Of a DNA stretch of 64,000 nt, positions 9,784-17,222 are shown piece after piece. The position numbers and the translations under genes were made by a program. Within the stretch, counting starts at the first letter, position 1. Each line of letters starts with the position of its first letter. Origin of the DNA: DASUPK01 sp963848955 (lineage in GTDB: Bacteria > Actinomycetota > Thermoleophilia > Solirubrobacterales > 70-9); contig CAWKFQ010000023.1 in assembly GCA_963848955.1 (NCBI GenBank), positions 186,001 through 250,000 on the forward strand, in the 5' to 3' direction. Below the pieces are notes generated by a model. The model ran no database searches, had not been told where the DNA came from, and saw only the letters and a program-made list of their open reading frames with translations.

Positions 9784-9804
9784 ACTGGCGAACAAATGGC
9801 GAAC
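9784..9804 (+). repeat. Left tandem arm-like repeats (A)CTGGCGAAC
   Basis: ACTGGCGAAC at 9784-9793 and AATGGCGAAC at 9795-9804, in direct orientation with a period of 11 bp, 80 bp inside the left direct repeat. The same motif in the same orientation recurs at the other end of the island. Nearby (9740-9778) there are three CCGGTT-type repeats. The layout resembles integrase arm-binding or excisionase sites. Confidence 0.6.
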
Positions 9805-9868
9805 ATCGATCTGCCGCGGGCAGCACGCCCACTGCGGTACCGGTGTGCGGGGCTGGGCTTCTAGCGTC

Positions 9869-10321
9869 CTACTCCCGCAGTCCGGCGGCTGCCAGGGCCT
9901 CGTCCCGGTCCAAGAAAGCCTCTTGCTTGACGGCGAGTCCGTCGCGAAACGTCCAAACTTGGAACACGTCCATCGAGACATCCAGCGCCTCGTGTCGGGA
10001 GCGCCCGCTCAGCACCACGTGGACGAAGAGCACGTCGCCGGAGGGGATCATTTGTTGCGGTTCGAGGCGGAACTCCGCCCACGTTTCCTCGAAGTTCTCC
10101 CGCCAAGCACGCCGCAGAGCCTTCCTGCCACCGTGCACGCCTCCACCCGCCAGCCCGGGCGGATCGTGCCACGTGATGTCTGGATCCATCAGCGACTGTG
10201 CCTGGTCCCAGTCTCTTTGCCCGAACGCCTCGTAGTTGCGGCGCACATGCTCAAGATCAATGCGATCTGCCTCTCCTCCATGCTCGTTTCGCCCCGCGAC
10301 CTCCACGTTCTCCTCCGACAT
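9869..10321 (-). CDS. SnoaL-like (NTF2 fold) protein 1
   Basis: A 150-residue member of the SnoaL/ketosteroid-isomerase-like family, a cone-shaped alpha+beta barrel that often binds small hydrophobic ligands. Seen: MSEENVEV start, RRNYEAFGQRDWDQAQSLMDPDITWHDP, central FRLEPQQMI, and the family-typical end VWTFRDGLAVKQEAFLDRDEALAAAGL. It has a short insertion after MSEENVEV compared with its neighbours. It is the last gene of a four-member minus-strand array and starts 4 bp after paralogue 2 stops. The ligand or reaction is unknown. Confidence 0.85.
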   Translation of the reverse strand: MSEENVEVAGRNEHGGEADRIDLEHVRRNYEAFGQRDWDQAQSLMDPDITWHDPPGLAGGGVHGGRKALRRAWRENFEETWAEFRLEPQQMIPSGDVLFVHVVLSGRSRHEALDVSMDVFQVWTFRDGLAVKQEAFLDRDEALAAAGLRE

Positions 10322-10324
10322 CGC

Positions 10325-10723
10325 CTACTCCGACAGCCCGGCGGCTGCGAGGGCGTCCTGCTCCTTTTCATACATCTGCCACCGAACGACCCGTCCATCC
10401 CGCCACTCAGAGACCTGCCACACGAACTCTTCGAGGGGCGCGGCGCTGTCTTCGCCGTGGGCACTGTTGCGCAGTTCGGAAACCGTCAGGTCCCCGACTT
10501 CGCGCACCCAAACGACCTCGATTCTGAAGTCAGGGAAGACACCGAGGAGATCCGTCCACCACTCGCGGGTGCCGTCGTGCCCTCGATAGGAGTCGCCCTC
10601 AATCGCGAGGACTCGCGAAATCCCCACGACATCAGGATGAGCAAGCGCGAGAAATGCGTCGAGGTCGCGCCTGTTGAAAGCCTCGATCCCCCGCCGGTAA
10701 AGCTCGACGTTCTCCTCCGACAT
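10325..10723 (-). CDS. SnoaL-like (NTF2 fold) protein 2
   Basis: A 132-residue SnoaL-like protein starting MSEENVELYRRGIEAFNRRD, with AHPDVVG, an internal FPDFRIEVVWVREVGD and the end ALAAAGLSE shared with paralogue 1. The length is normal for the family. About 174 bp of apparently non-coding DNA (10724-10897) separate it from the upstream paralogue 3. The catalytic residues of true ketosteroid isomerases are not evident; the role is unknown. Confidence 0.87.
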   Translation of the reverse strand: MSEENVELYRRGIEAFNRRDLDAFLALAHPDVVGISRVLAIEGDSYRGHDGTREWWTDLLGVFPDFRIEVVWVREVGDLTVSELRNSAHGEDSAAPLEEFVWQVSEWRDGRVVRWQMYEKEQDALAAAGLSE

Positions 10724-10897
10724 CGCCTACTCCTCAAGCTCGGCGGGAGTGGACTGGCCGTGCGGATGCGTTCCGATGAGGCACGAGCTGGGCAGCACCG
10801 AGAATTGCCACAGCTAGGGCCCTTCGATGACGGGTGCAAAAGAGCCACCCTCGAATCGCTGCTGACATTCGTCACCCCACGGAGTTGCAGGGGCACA

Positions 10898-11301
10898 CTA
10901 CTCCGACAGCACGGCGGCTTCGAGGGCCTGAGCGTGGTCGAAGAAGTACTCGATCTTGGCGATCCGCCCATATCGGACCGTGTAGATGGAAGTCAGGCTG
11001 GAGCGCAGGTCAATACCGCTGGCCTGGCCCCTGCCTCCCCAATCGGCCCGGGCCACGACCCGGTCACCCACGGGGACGATTTCCCTGATGTCCGACGCAC
11101 TAGCGCCTTCCTCCCAGCCCCGGTCGAGGTCGGTGAGGAAGCACCTGAACTCCTCGCGACCGCGAAACGGCTTTGACTCAGGGAAACGGCATCGGGGCGA
11201 ATCTCAACGTCTTCTGCCATGTAGTCGAGATACGCCTCGCGGTCACCAGTGATGTAAGTCTCGATCGACGACCTGACCAACTCGACGTTCTCCTGCGACA
11301 C
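10898..11301 (-). CDS. SnoaL-like (NTF2 fold) protein 3, one frameshift
   Basis: The start is MSQENVELVRSSIETYITGD. After about 40 codons the frame shifts (near 11180, at a TTTCCC run) and the next frame continues PFRGREEFRCFLTDLDRGW, then IREIVPVGDRVVARADWGG, and ends ALEAAVLSE with a TAG at 10898. The joined protein is about 134 aa, matching the paralogues. Without correction the frame drifts to 10993 into non-homologous sequence. It may be a genuine pseudogene or a one-base sequencing error. Confidence 0.75.
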
Positions 11302-11304
11302 CGC

Positions 11305-11712
11305 CTACTCCCACATCCCGGCGGCTTCGAGGGCCTCGGTCGGGGTGTCAAAGGCCCTGAACCGAATCACCCTGGCGTCGCGGAAGGTCCACACGTGGCC
11401 GGACGTGGCCTCGATCTCCTGGTTGCTTCCCTTCAGCCGTCCGTACATGCGGACCACAACCACAACGTCATCGCCTTCCTCGATGAACTGCTCGGCCTCC
11501 TGGCGCAACATCTCCCAAGCTTTGAATACATCGCGAGTCGCTGCCTCGACACCCTCGATCCCGTGATAGGTCTTGACCCCGGTCAGACCCGACATGGTGG
11601 ACGGCCACGACCACTCGATCTCGGGGTCGAGGACCTCGCCAGCAGCCCAGAAGTCGCCGCGAGCCATTGCCTCGTAGACCTTGCGCATCGCGTCGACGTT
11701 CTCCTGAGACAT
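11305..11712 (-). CDS. SnoaL-like (NTF2 fold) protein 4
   Basis: A 135-residue SnoaL-like protein, first gene of the array. It starts MSQENVDAMRKVYEAMARGD, has DPEIEWSWPS and a C-terminal HVWTFRDARVIRFRAFD, ending EALEAAGMWE. It stops 4 bp before paralogue 3 begins. Upstream, 11713-11997 (285 bp) shows no convincing gene on either strand and presumably holds the array's promoter, though I see no clear -10/-35 pair. Confidence 0.87.
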   Translation of the reverse strand: MSQENVDAMRKVYEAMARGDFWAAGEVLDPEIEWSWPSTMSGLTGVKTYHGIEGVEAATRDVFKAWEMLRQEAEQFIEEGDDVVVVVRMYGRLKGSNQEIEATSGHVWTFRDARVIRFRAFDTPTEALEAAGMWE

Positions 11713-11997
11713 CGCCCACGCAGTATCTCCGGGGGCAGGGGAGGTCGCAAGCCTGCCACCTGCGCCCGAGAAACCTCGCGGGTCAGGACTCCGGGAGGCA
11801 GAGAAAGGTGCCTACCACGACCACAAGCGTGATGACCAGCATGGCGCTGAAGGAGTCCACCTACCCCAGTAAGCGTCTGTCCCGGACCATGGGTTACGGG
11901 GTGCAGGGGAGGGTCAGAAATGAGATCGCCACGCCTGAAAGACCGCCGAGTTAGCGGAGCGCGCACGCAGATTGAACACTGACTCGAAGGAGATCTG

Positions 11998-12188
11998 ATG
12001 GCGAATCCCGGAGTAGCTCGAACCGATCCGGGCGACCCCGTTTCCCACGCGGACACCCCAGCTACCGGCCCCCGGAGCCGCAGCTCTGCTCGATCGGGGG
12101 ATGCGAGCAGCGGGTGCTCGCTAGGGGGTGGTGCAGCAAGCACTACCGGCGCTACCAGCGGCACGGGGACCCGCTCGGGCGGAAATAG
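11998..12188 (+). CDS. Small zinc-finger protein of mobile-element type, one frameshift
   Basis: An ATG at 11998 is preceded by GAAGGAGA at good spacing. Its frame reads MANPGVARTDPGDP, then after a CCCC run the next frame reads LCSIGGCEQRVLARGWCSKH followed by YRRYQRHGDPLGRK and TAG at 12188. The C-x4-C, C-x2-H pattern and HYRR..RHGDP tail are those of small zinc-binding proteins commonly found in actinobacterial phages and islands. Joined length is about 63 aa. The function is unknown, probably nucleic-acid binding. I infer the junction by pattern; the exact shifted base is not certain. Confidence 0.55.
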
Positions 12189-12235
12189 GTCTGCGGGGTA
12201 AGCGCTCGACGTAGGCCCAACGCTGTCAGGGCCCA

Positions 12236-12989
12236 CTAAATCAGTTCTGCCAGCTTGGTCGCGATTACGCCGAGGACGACGGTCACGACCGCCCACCCGG
12301 CCCGCCGAGCCCACTTGTTCTCGGCGAGAACCGATAGCCGCTTGCTGAACGGAGGGCCGGGCTCCGGCTTCCCTGGCTCGACCAGCTCGAAGCCAGGTCG
12401 CTTCAGGAGAATGGGAAGAACGCCGAACGCTAACCCGACCGCGACGGCGAAGGTGACGAGCGCAAGCCAGATCGGCGCGTCACCGTCGTCGTAAGCGACA
12501 CTGAGGGCGACGAGCGGGCTGAACACCACGAGCGCGAACGCCGGGAACCGGAACCCTCCGAAGCGGTCCTGGTAGCCCTCCCTCGCGCGCTCGTACATCA
12601 GCTCCGCCGTCCCGAGCGCCGCGCCGCGGGTCGGGGCCGTCGTCTTGACGCCAACCCCGGGGTCGCCCCGCTGAGCGACCACGGTCGCCGACGAGCCCGA
12701 ATCGCTCACTTCCAGCCGGATTGCGAGTAGCTCCTCCACGGGCATCTCCGCCCTGTCGGATTCGAAGTCGTCGAGCGCCGAGTACCGCCGCGCGAGTCCG
12801 TCGCGCGGCGTGACGCGGGCGCTGATGGCGGGCTCTCCCTCGCCTCCCTCGGCGAACTCCCCGGCGGCGCTCTCGGCGATCCGCCGCAGGTCGCGGACCG
12901 ACCCCTTCCAGCACTCGATGTTCGCCTCCGCCCGGTAGGGGGGCCAAGTCCGTGTCCGTCAGGTGGGGTTGGTTTGAGTAGGCCGCCAT
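12236..12989 (-). CDS. Membrane protein of unknown function, one frameshift
   Basis: Frame-corrected, about 250 aa. The ATG at 12989 gives MAAYSNQPHLTDTDLAP; a six-base G run on the plus strand (about 12938-12944) breaks the frame, and the next frame continues YRAEANIECWKGSVRDLRRI, SALDDFESDRAEMPVEELL and on to the stop at 12236. The C-terminal half has two strong hydrophobic segments (FPAFALVVFSPLVALSV; IWLALVTFAVAVGLAFGVLP) and a third at the very end (WAVVTVVLGVIATKLAELI). The soluble N-terminal ~130 residues are not recognised. It is divergent from the channel gene at 13055. Confidence 0.65.
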
Positions 12990-13054
12990 GGCGGCCGGAC
13001 CTTAACCGTGGTAACGGCGAGATAATCGCGCGTAGGTAGGGAAGGGCGGGGCGC

Positions 13055-13627
13055 GTGTCGAACGTCGAAGCCGTGGACGAGCGCAGCGAGCGGATCGCGC
13101 AGCGGTTCCAGTGGCCGATGATCGTCGCCGCGCTACTGGTGATCCCGGCCCTGGTGCTGGAGGAGTCCAAGCTGGGGGAACCGGCGACCACCATTGGGCT
13201 GGTCCTGAACGCGGTGATCTGGGTCGCGTTCGCGGTCGAGCTGGTGACCATGCTGATCGGCGTTCCGAGCCGGCGGCGCTACTTGGTGCGGCACCCGCTT
13301 GACGTTTTGATCGTGCTGTTCACGTCGCCATTCATGCCAGCGGCGTGGCAGGCGCTGCGGGTCGTACGGCTGCTGAGGGTCGCCCGCCTCTTCCGCGTGT
13401 TCCAGCTTCGCCAGGTGCTCACCCTGGAGGGCGTCAAGTATGCCGCCCTGGTCGTCGGGCTGCTGGTGATCCTTGGCGGAGCGCTGTTCGCCGCCGTCGA
13501 GGGGCAGGGGCTAACCACCTGGGACGGCCTCTGGTGGGCGGTAACGACCGTGACCACCGTGGGCTACGGAGAGGCTAGGGCGCGACGGGCGGGCGAGAGG
13601 CTCGACGGCCCGCTCGTAAGCGCATAG
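13055..13627 (+). CDS. Voltage-gated K+ channel-like protein ending at the selectivity filter
   Basis: The GTG start at 13055 follows GGGAAGGGCGGGG. Hydrophobic segments S1-S3 are followed by an S4-like arginine ladder (RVVRLLRVARLFRVFQLR), S5, the pore helix TWDGLWWAVTTV and the filter TTVGYG. A six-helix K+ channel should then continue with S6, but the sequence turns into EARARRAGERLDGPLVSA and stops. Either a recombination event replaced S6 or a frameshift hides it; I could not find an S6-like helix in the other plus-strand frames downstream. The truncated form would be unlikely to make a working pore. Confidence 0.7.
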   Translation: MSNVEAVDERSERIAQRFQWPMIVAALLVIPALVLEESKLGEPATTIGLVLNAVIWVAFAVELVTMLIGVPSRRRYLVRHPLDVLIVLFTSPFMPAAWQALRVVRLLRVARLFRVFQLRQVLTLEGVKYAALVVGLLVILGGALFAAVEGQGLTTWDGLWWAVTTVTTVGYGEARARRAGERLDGPLVSA

Positions 13628-13637
13628 CATCGAGGCG

Positions 13638-14228
13638 ATGCGTAACCCGTTACTTCGGCCCGCTGCGGCGATCTTGGCGAGGCTATTCCCCAGGTTGGAT
13701 GAGAGCCAGTCCGGGCGGTGGCGATCACGCGAATCACGCGAAATTGCAGCCGAGCGCGCACGCGCCTGGGACGAGAGCGAGACCGGGCGGCGATTACGCG
13801 GAGCTGCAGCCGAGCGCGCGCGCGCCTGGGACGAGAGCCAGCACAGGCAGAGGCGGTTGCGCGGAGCTGCTTCCGACTGGGACGAGAGCAAGCACGTGTC
13901 TCTCGGGGAGGACTGGGTTGGCGTTCCCGCCGACCAACTGGATCAGGCGGCAGTCGAGCGCCTGGAAGGAGTGCATTTGGTCCCCACGGATAAGCGCGAA
14001 CTCTGCGTCCTGGTCGATCTGCAGGCTGCGCGATGGGAGGCGTCTGACCGCATCCGTGAGGCCAAGAGGCATTTAGGACGGCCATTGACGGTCGCAGAAG
14101 ATCAGGCGTGCCACTTTGAGTCCTTCAACAACCGCGACTATTGGTTAATGGAGCCGGTTACTGGCCCGGACGACATGATCGGATTTACCGCCCTGCGGGT
14201 GAACCCTCTCACCGGCCGGGTTGAATGA
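13638..14228 (+). CDS. Protein with tandem W-D-E-S repeats, unknown function
   Basis: A 196-residue protein starting MRNPLLRPAAAILARLFPRL, a possible amphipathic or membrane-associating segment. Residues 22-85 hold degenerate tandem repeats, each ending in (W)DES: REIAAERARAWDES, RGAAAERARAWDES, RGAASDWDES. The C-terminal ~110 residues look globular (VGVPADQLDQAAVERLEGVH, HFESFNNRDYWLMEPVTGPD). No family is recognised. It is the last gene of the island and ends 6 bp before the right-hand arm-like repeats. A ribosome-binding site is not obvious. Confidence 0.6.
   Translation: MRNPLLRPAAAILARLFPRLDESQSGRWRSRESREIAAERARAWDESETGRRLRGAAAERARAWDESQHRQRRLRGAASDWDESKHVSLGEDWVGVPADQLDQAAVERLEGVHLVPTDKRELCVLVDLQAARWEASDRIREAKRHLGRPLTVAEDQACHFESFNNRDYWLMEPVTGPDDMIGFTALRVNPLTGRVE
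13701..13883 (+). repeat. Tandem repeats of 72, 60 and 51 bp within a coding region
   Basis: Units start at GAGAGC at 13701, 13773 and 13833, with a fourth GAGAGC at 13884 opening the unique region. Each shares GCGGAGCTGC-type and GCCGAGCGCGC-type blocks and ends CTGGGAC. Unit lengths are all multiples of three, so the reading frame is kept and repeat number can vary without breaking the protein. Confidence 0.75.
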
Positions 14229-14233
14229 GTCTG

Positions 14234-14255
14234 ACTGGCGAACGTACTGGCGAAC
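14234..14255 (+). repeat. Right tandem arm-like repeats ACTGGCGAAC
   Basis: Two perfect ACTGGCGAAC copies at 14234-14243 and 14246-14255, direct orientation, period 12 bp, 43 bp inside the right direct repeat. They match the motif near the left end (9784-9804) in sequence and orientation. Confidence 0.65.
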
Positions 14256-14296
14256 TGGTCAGGGCCGAGAAGCCAGAAATCGCATAGCCAAGCCGT

Positions 14297-15010
14297 TTAG
14301 GCGTAGCCCATCCGCTCCAGGATCGGGATCTCGCGGATCTGCGGCGGCTGAAGGTGGTCCCAGAGGATCCCGCGCGGACGGGGATACTGGCGCTCGACCT
14401 CGATCACTGCTCTCGGTGTGGCGATCAGGTCCACCGGCAGGTCGTGGGCCGTGCTCTGCAGATGCTCGCGAAGGATCTGAATGGGGTGGACTGTCGTGGC
14501 GACGGTGGTGTGGTCGTCGATCTTGCCGGCCTCGATCAGCAGGCCGTACTCGAGGTCCGAGAAGCCGCCGCCCTTGCCCACGCGGGCCCCACTCAGGTTG
14601 ACGGCCACCGATCCACAGAGCACGAAGTCGATCTCCGGGAGGTCCTCGTCGGCGATCACACGGCCGTGCCGCATCGCGCCCTTGATGGTCGCCGCCTCGC
14701 GGAGCTGCTTGGCCGAAAGCTTGCGCGGCTCGAGCAGACGGAAGGGATGGACGTCACGGAGGCGCGGCACCGCCATGATCAGCGTCTTGCCCTCCTCCAG
14801 CGCGGTCCGCCGGACCTGCGTCTGCGGCGAGTCCGGGTTGACCTTGAGCACCTGGGCGCGCTTCCAGAGACGGTGGCCAGCGAGCTTCTCCGCCGCCAGC
14901 TTTGCCCCGGCGAAGTTCGGGATCCTCCCCTCCGCTCCGGGAAAGCGCGAGACGCCCTCGCGGTCCATCGCCTTCCAGACGTCCCTACGGACCTGGTCCT
15001 TCGTTCTCAT
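14297..15010 (-). CDS. 5-formyltetrahydrofolate cyclo-ligase family protein
   Basis: A 237-residue member of the 5-formyl-THF cyclo-ligase (MTHFS) family, which converts 5-formyl-THF to 5,10-methenyl-THF with ATP. The N-terminal part is basic (RTKDQVRRDVWKAMDREGVS). Conserved middle: VNPDSPQTQVRRTALEEGK and MAVPRLRD; C-terminal: GARVGKGGGFSDLEYGLL, matching the nucleotide-binding GxGKGGGYxD motif, then HDLPVDLIATP. The last 14 codons form the right boundary of the island. ATG at 15010 is divergent from the transpeptidase gene. Confidence 0.88.
   Translation of the reverse strand: MRTKDQVRRDVWKAMDREGVSRFPGAEGRIPNFAGAKLAAEKLAGHRLWKRAQVLKVNPDSPQTQVRRTALEEGKTLIMAVPRLRDVHPFRLLEPRKLSAKQLREAATIKGAMRHGRVIADEDLPEIDFVLCGSVAVNLSGARVGKGGGFSDLEYGLLIEAGKIDDHTTVATTVHPIQILREHLQSTAHDLPVDLIATPRAVIEVERQYPRPRGILWDHLQPPQIREIPILERMGYA
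14299..14341. repeat. Right 43-bp direct repeat (attR-like)
   Basis: The 3' end of the intact 5-formyl-THF cyclo-ligase gene (minus strand), identical to 9662-9704. Identity ends abruptly on both sides: the downstream bases differ (CGGCGG here, GCGGTC at the left copy), so the repeat defines the crossover region. Confidence 0.85.
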
Positions 15011-15176
15011 CAGGTCCAGACGACGGTCGGCGGCATGCGTCGGGCATCCTAAGGTGGAGCGGGAAATCGAGACGAATCCCCCGCAAACGCGCTTGCGAAA
15101 GCCCCTCGCGGGCAGGTGACGGGGGCTGCGGGCCGTAGAATTCAGGCGGAGGGGAAGGCACTACGAAAGCGTCCGA

Positions 15177-16232
15177 GTGCGCGCGAGGTTGAACAGATCC
15201 CACAAGATCGCGATCGCCCTGGTGGCTCTGGTCATCATGGGTCTGCTCCTGGCCGTCGGGGTCTGGGCCTACGACGATGCTCAGAAGGACCAGATCGCGC
15301 CGGGAGTCCAGATCGGCGGCGTCGACGTCGGTGGCCGCAGCGCCGACTCGGCCCGCAAGGTCATCAAGCGCGAGGTGGTCGCGCCGCTCAAACAGCCTGT
15401 CGTCGTGACCTACGACGGCAAGAGCTACACGCTGAATGCCGACCAGCTGCACGCGAAGGCGGACGTCGACGGCATGGTCCAGGAGGCGATCGACCGCAGC
15501 CGCCAGGGCACCATCTTGGACCGCGTCTCCCGCTACGCCAGCGGCGGTGACGTGAATGCGAACCTCAAGACGCGCGTCAGCTACGACAAGAAGGCGGTCA
15601 AGGACTTCGTCAACCAGCTCTCCGACGAGATCGACCAGGAGGCGGTGGATGCCACCGTCGTCCCGGACGGCTCGAGGCTCGCTAAGGAAGCCGGGGAGGC
15701 CGGCCGCGCCGTGGAGAAGGCGCAGATGACCGACGAGATCAACGCCGCGGCCCAATCGCCTGGCCGGGACCAGCCCGTGCAGGCTGTGGTCAAGACGACC
15801 AAGCCCGAGGTCACCACGAAGGACCTGGCCCAGGCCTTCCCCCGCTACGTCTACATCGACCGGGGTGGCTTCACGCTGCGGTACTACGACCACCTGAAGC
15901 TGGTGAAGAGCTACACGATCGCCGTGGGCCAGCAGGGGCTCGAGACGCCCGCCGGGCTCTACCACGCCCTGGACAAGCAGGTGAACCCCTCCTGGCATGT
16001 GCCCAACTCGCCCTGGGCCGGATCCCTCGCCGGACAGGTGATCCCGCCCGGTCCCGCCGACCCGCTGAAGGCGCGGTGGATCGGGATCTTCGACGGCGCC
16101 GGCATCCACGGCACCGACGACATCGGCTCCCTCGGTTCGGCCGCCTCGCATGGTTGCGTGCGCATGGCGATTCCGGACGTGATCGACCTCTACGATCGGG
16201 TCGAGGTCGGCGACCCGATCTACATCCAGTAA
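15177..16232 (+). CDS. L,D-transpeptidase (YkuD domain) with peptidoglycan-binding region
   Basis: A membrane-anchored enzyme that forms 3-3 crosslinks in peptidoglycan. A GTG start at 15177 is followed by one N-terminal hydrophobic anchor (IAIALVALVIMGLLLAVGVW). Residues ~40-210 form a periplasmic region of the PG_binding_4 type (PGVQIGGVDVGGRSADSA). The YkuD catalytic domain follows (YVYIDRGGFTLRYYD), with HALDKQVNP, GIHGTDDIGSLG and the catalytic ASHGCVRM signature. At 351 aa it is full length. It is divergent from the cyclo-ligase gene, with 166 bp between. Confidence 0.93.
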   Translation: MRARLNRSHKIAIALVALVIMGLLLAVGVWAYDDAQKDQIAPGVQIGGVDVGGRSADSARKVIKREVVAPLKQPVVVTYDGKSYTLNADQLHAKADVDGMVQEAIDRSRQGTILDRVSRYASGGDVNANLKTRVSYDKKAVKDFVNQLSDEIDQEAVDATVVPDGSRLAKEAGEAGRAVEKAQMTDEINAAAQSPGRDQPVQAVVKTTKPEVTTKDLAQAFPRYVYIDRGGFTLRYYDHLKLVKSYTIAVGQQGLETPAGLYHALDKQVNPSWHVPNSPWAGSLAGQVIPPGPADPLKARWIGIFDGAGIHGTDDIGSLGSAASHGCVRMAIPDVIDLYDRVEVGDPIYIQ

Positions 16233-16262
16233 CGCAGGGTCCACCCGCCCCGCGGCGAAGTT

Positions 16263-17189
16263 ATGTACATGCGCGAGGCGACGCGGGAGTCCGCTCTGAG
16301 CAAGGCGTGGCGCGAGGCGCTGGGCACCTTCGACCGGGATCTGGCAGTCCGCTCCGCAGCCGAGTCCACCCGGCGTGCCTACGCGAACGACGTCGGCCAG
16401 CTGGCCGACTGGGCAAGCGCGATGGGGAAGGAGCCCGACGCGCTCGGGCACCGGGACCTGCGCCGCTTCGCCGCCCGTCTCTCGGACCGCGGGATCTCGA
16501 AGGCGGGCGTCGCCCGCAAGCTCGCGGCGATCCGGGCCTTCTACGCGGCGCTCCTGCGAGCCGGCGAGGTGAGCGCCAACCCCGGGGACCTCGTCGCCAG
16601 CCCGAAACGAGACCGAAAGCTGCCGCGGGTCCTCAGCCGCGAGGAGATGCAGAGCCTGCTCGACCGGATTCCCACCCGGACGCCCCTGGAGATGCGCGAC
16701 CGGGCGATGCTCGAGCTGGCCTACTCCTGCGGCCTTCGCGCCGAGGAAGTCGTCAACCTGAATCTCGATGCTCCGGACTTCGAGGGAGAGCGGCTCCGCG
16801 TCGACGGCAAGGGCGGCAAGACGCGCCTCGTGCCGATGGGTGAGCCTGCACAGGCGGCTCTCGGCCGCTATCTCGAGCGCGGGCGGCGAACACTCGTCGG
16901 CGCGAGGGGAGAGGAGGCGCTGCTCGTCTCGAAGAGCGGCAGGCGCCTGCATCCCTCCGACGTGCGCCGCCGCCTGCAGCGCTGGGTTCGGGAGGCCGCA
17001 ATCGCCGGGGGGGTCTCGCCACACGCGATGCGGCACTCGTTCGCAACGCACCTGCTCCAGGGCGGGGCGGACCTGCGCACCATCCAGGAGCTGCTCGGCC
17101 ATTCGAGTCTGTCCACGACGCAGGTTTACACCCAGGTTGAACCCTCCTGGTTGCAAAGCCAGTACGCTCGCAGTCATCCTCGCGCTTGA
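16263..17189 (+). CDS. xerC: Tyrosine recombinase of the XerC/XerD type
   Basis: A 308-residue recombinase with the N-terminal SAM-like core-binding domain (AESTRRAYANDVGQLADWA) and a C-terminal catalytic domain. The catalytic residues are visible: R in SCGLRAEEV, K in DGKGGKTR, H-x-x-R in PHAMRHSFATH, H in LLGHSSLS and the nucleophile Tyr in TTQVYTQV. Length and spacing fit chromosome-dimer-resolution Xer proteins rather than phage integrases. It lies 1.9 kb beyond the island. It is followed 33 bp later by the sigma factor gene on the same strand, a common actinobacterial pairing. Confidence 0.9.
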   Translation: MYMREATRESALSKAWREALGTFDRDLAVRSAAESTRRAYANDVGQLADWASAMGKEPDALGHRDLRRFAARLSDRGISKAGVARKLAAIRAFYAALLRAGEVSANPGDLVASPKRDRKLPRVLSREEMQSLLDRIPTRTPLEMRDRAMLELAYSCGLRAEEVVNLNLDAPDFEGERLRVDGKGGKTRLVPMGEPAQAALGRYLERGRRTLVGARGEEALLVSKSGRRLHPSDVRRRLQRWVREAAIAGGVSPHAMRHSFATHLLQGGADLRTIQELLGHSSLSTTQVYTQVEPSWLQSQYARSHPRA

Positions 17190-17222
17190 GGACGAAGTCG
17201 CCAGAGTGCAGGTGAAAGGCCT

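Larger units (their letters stand above)
9662..14341. mobile_element. Integrase-less 4.6-kb island in the 3' end of the 5-formyl-THF cyclo-ligase gene
   Basis: Boundaries are a perfect 43-bp direct repeat (9662-9704 and 14299-14341). The right copy is the end of the intact cyclo-ligase gene on the minus strand; the left copy is a remnant of the same end, with its own stop codon (TCA on the plus strand at 9660-9662). Tandem (A)CTGGCGAAC repeats sit just inside both ends. This is the geometry of site-specific integration by a tyrosine recombinase into a gene's 3' end, with the element restoring the end. No recombinase gene is present, so it is either a deletion remnant or a passenger mobilised in trans. 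Cargo: four SnoaL-like genes, a zinc-finger protein, a membrane protein, a cut-off K+ channel and a tandem-repeat protein. Confidence 0.7.

Noticed and set aside
14985..17177. Long minus-strand frame of 730 codons antisense to the transpeptidase and xerC
   Set aside because: Antisense shadow; the plus-strand proteins have complete catalytic motifs.
16263..17189. XerC as the integrase of the 9.7-14.3 kb island
   Set aside because: It lies outside the repeats, has housekeeping Xer length and sits in the usual pairing with a WhiG-type sigma factor. It could act in trans, but nothing in the sequence shows it.
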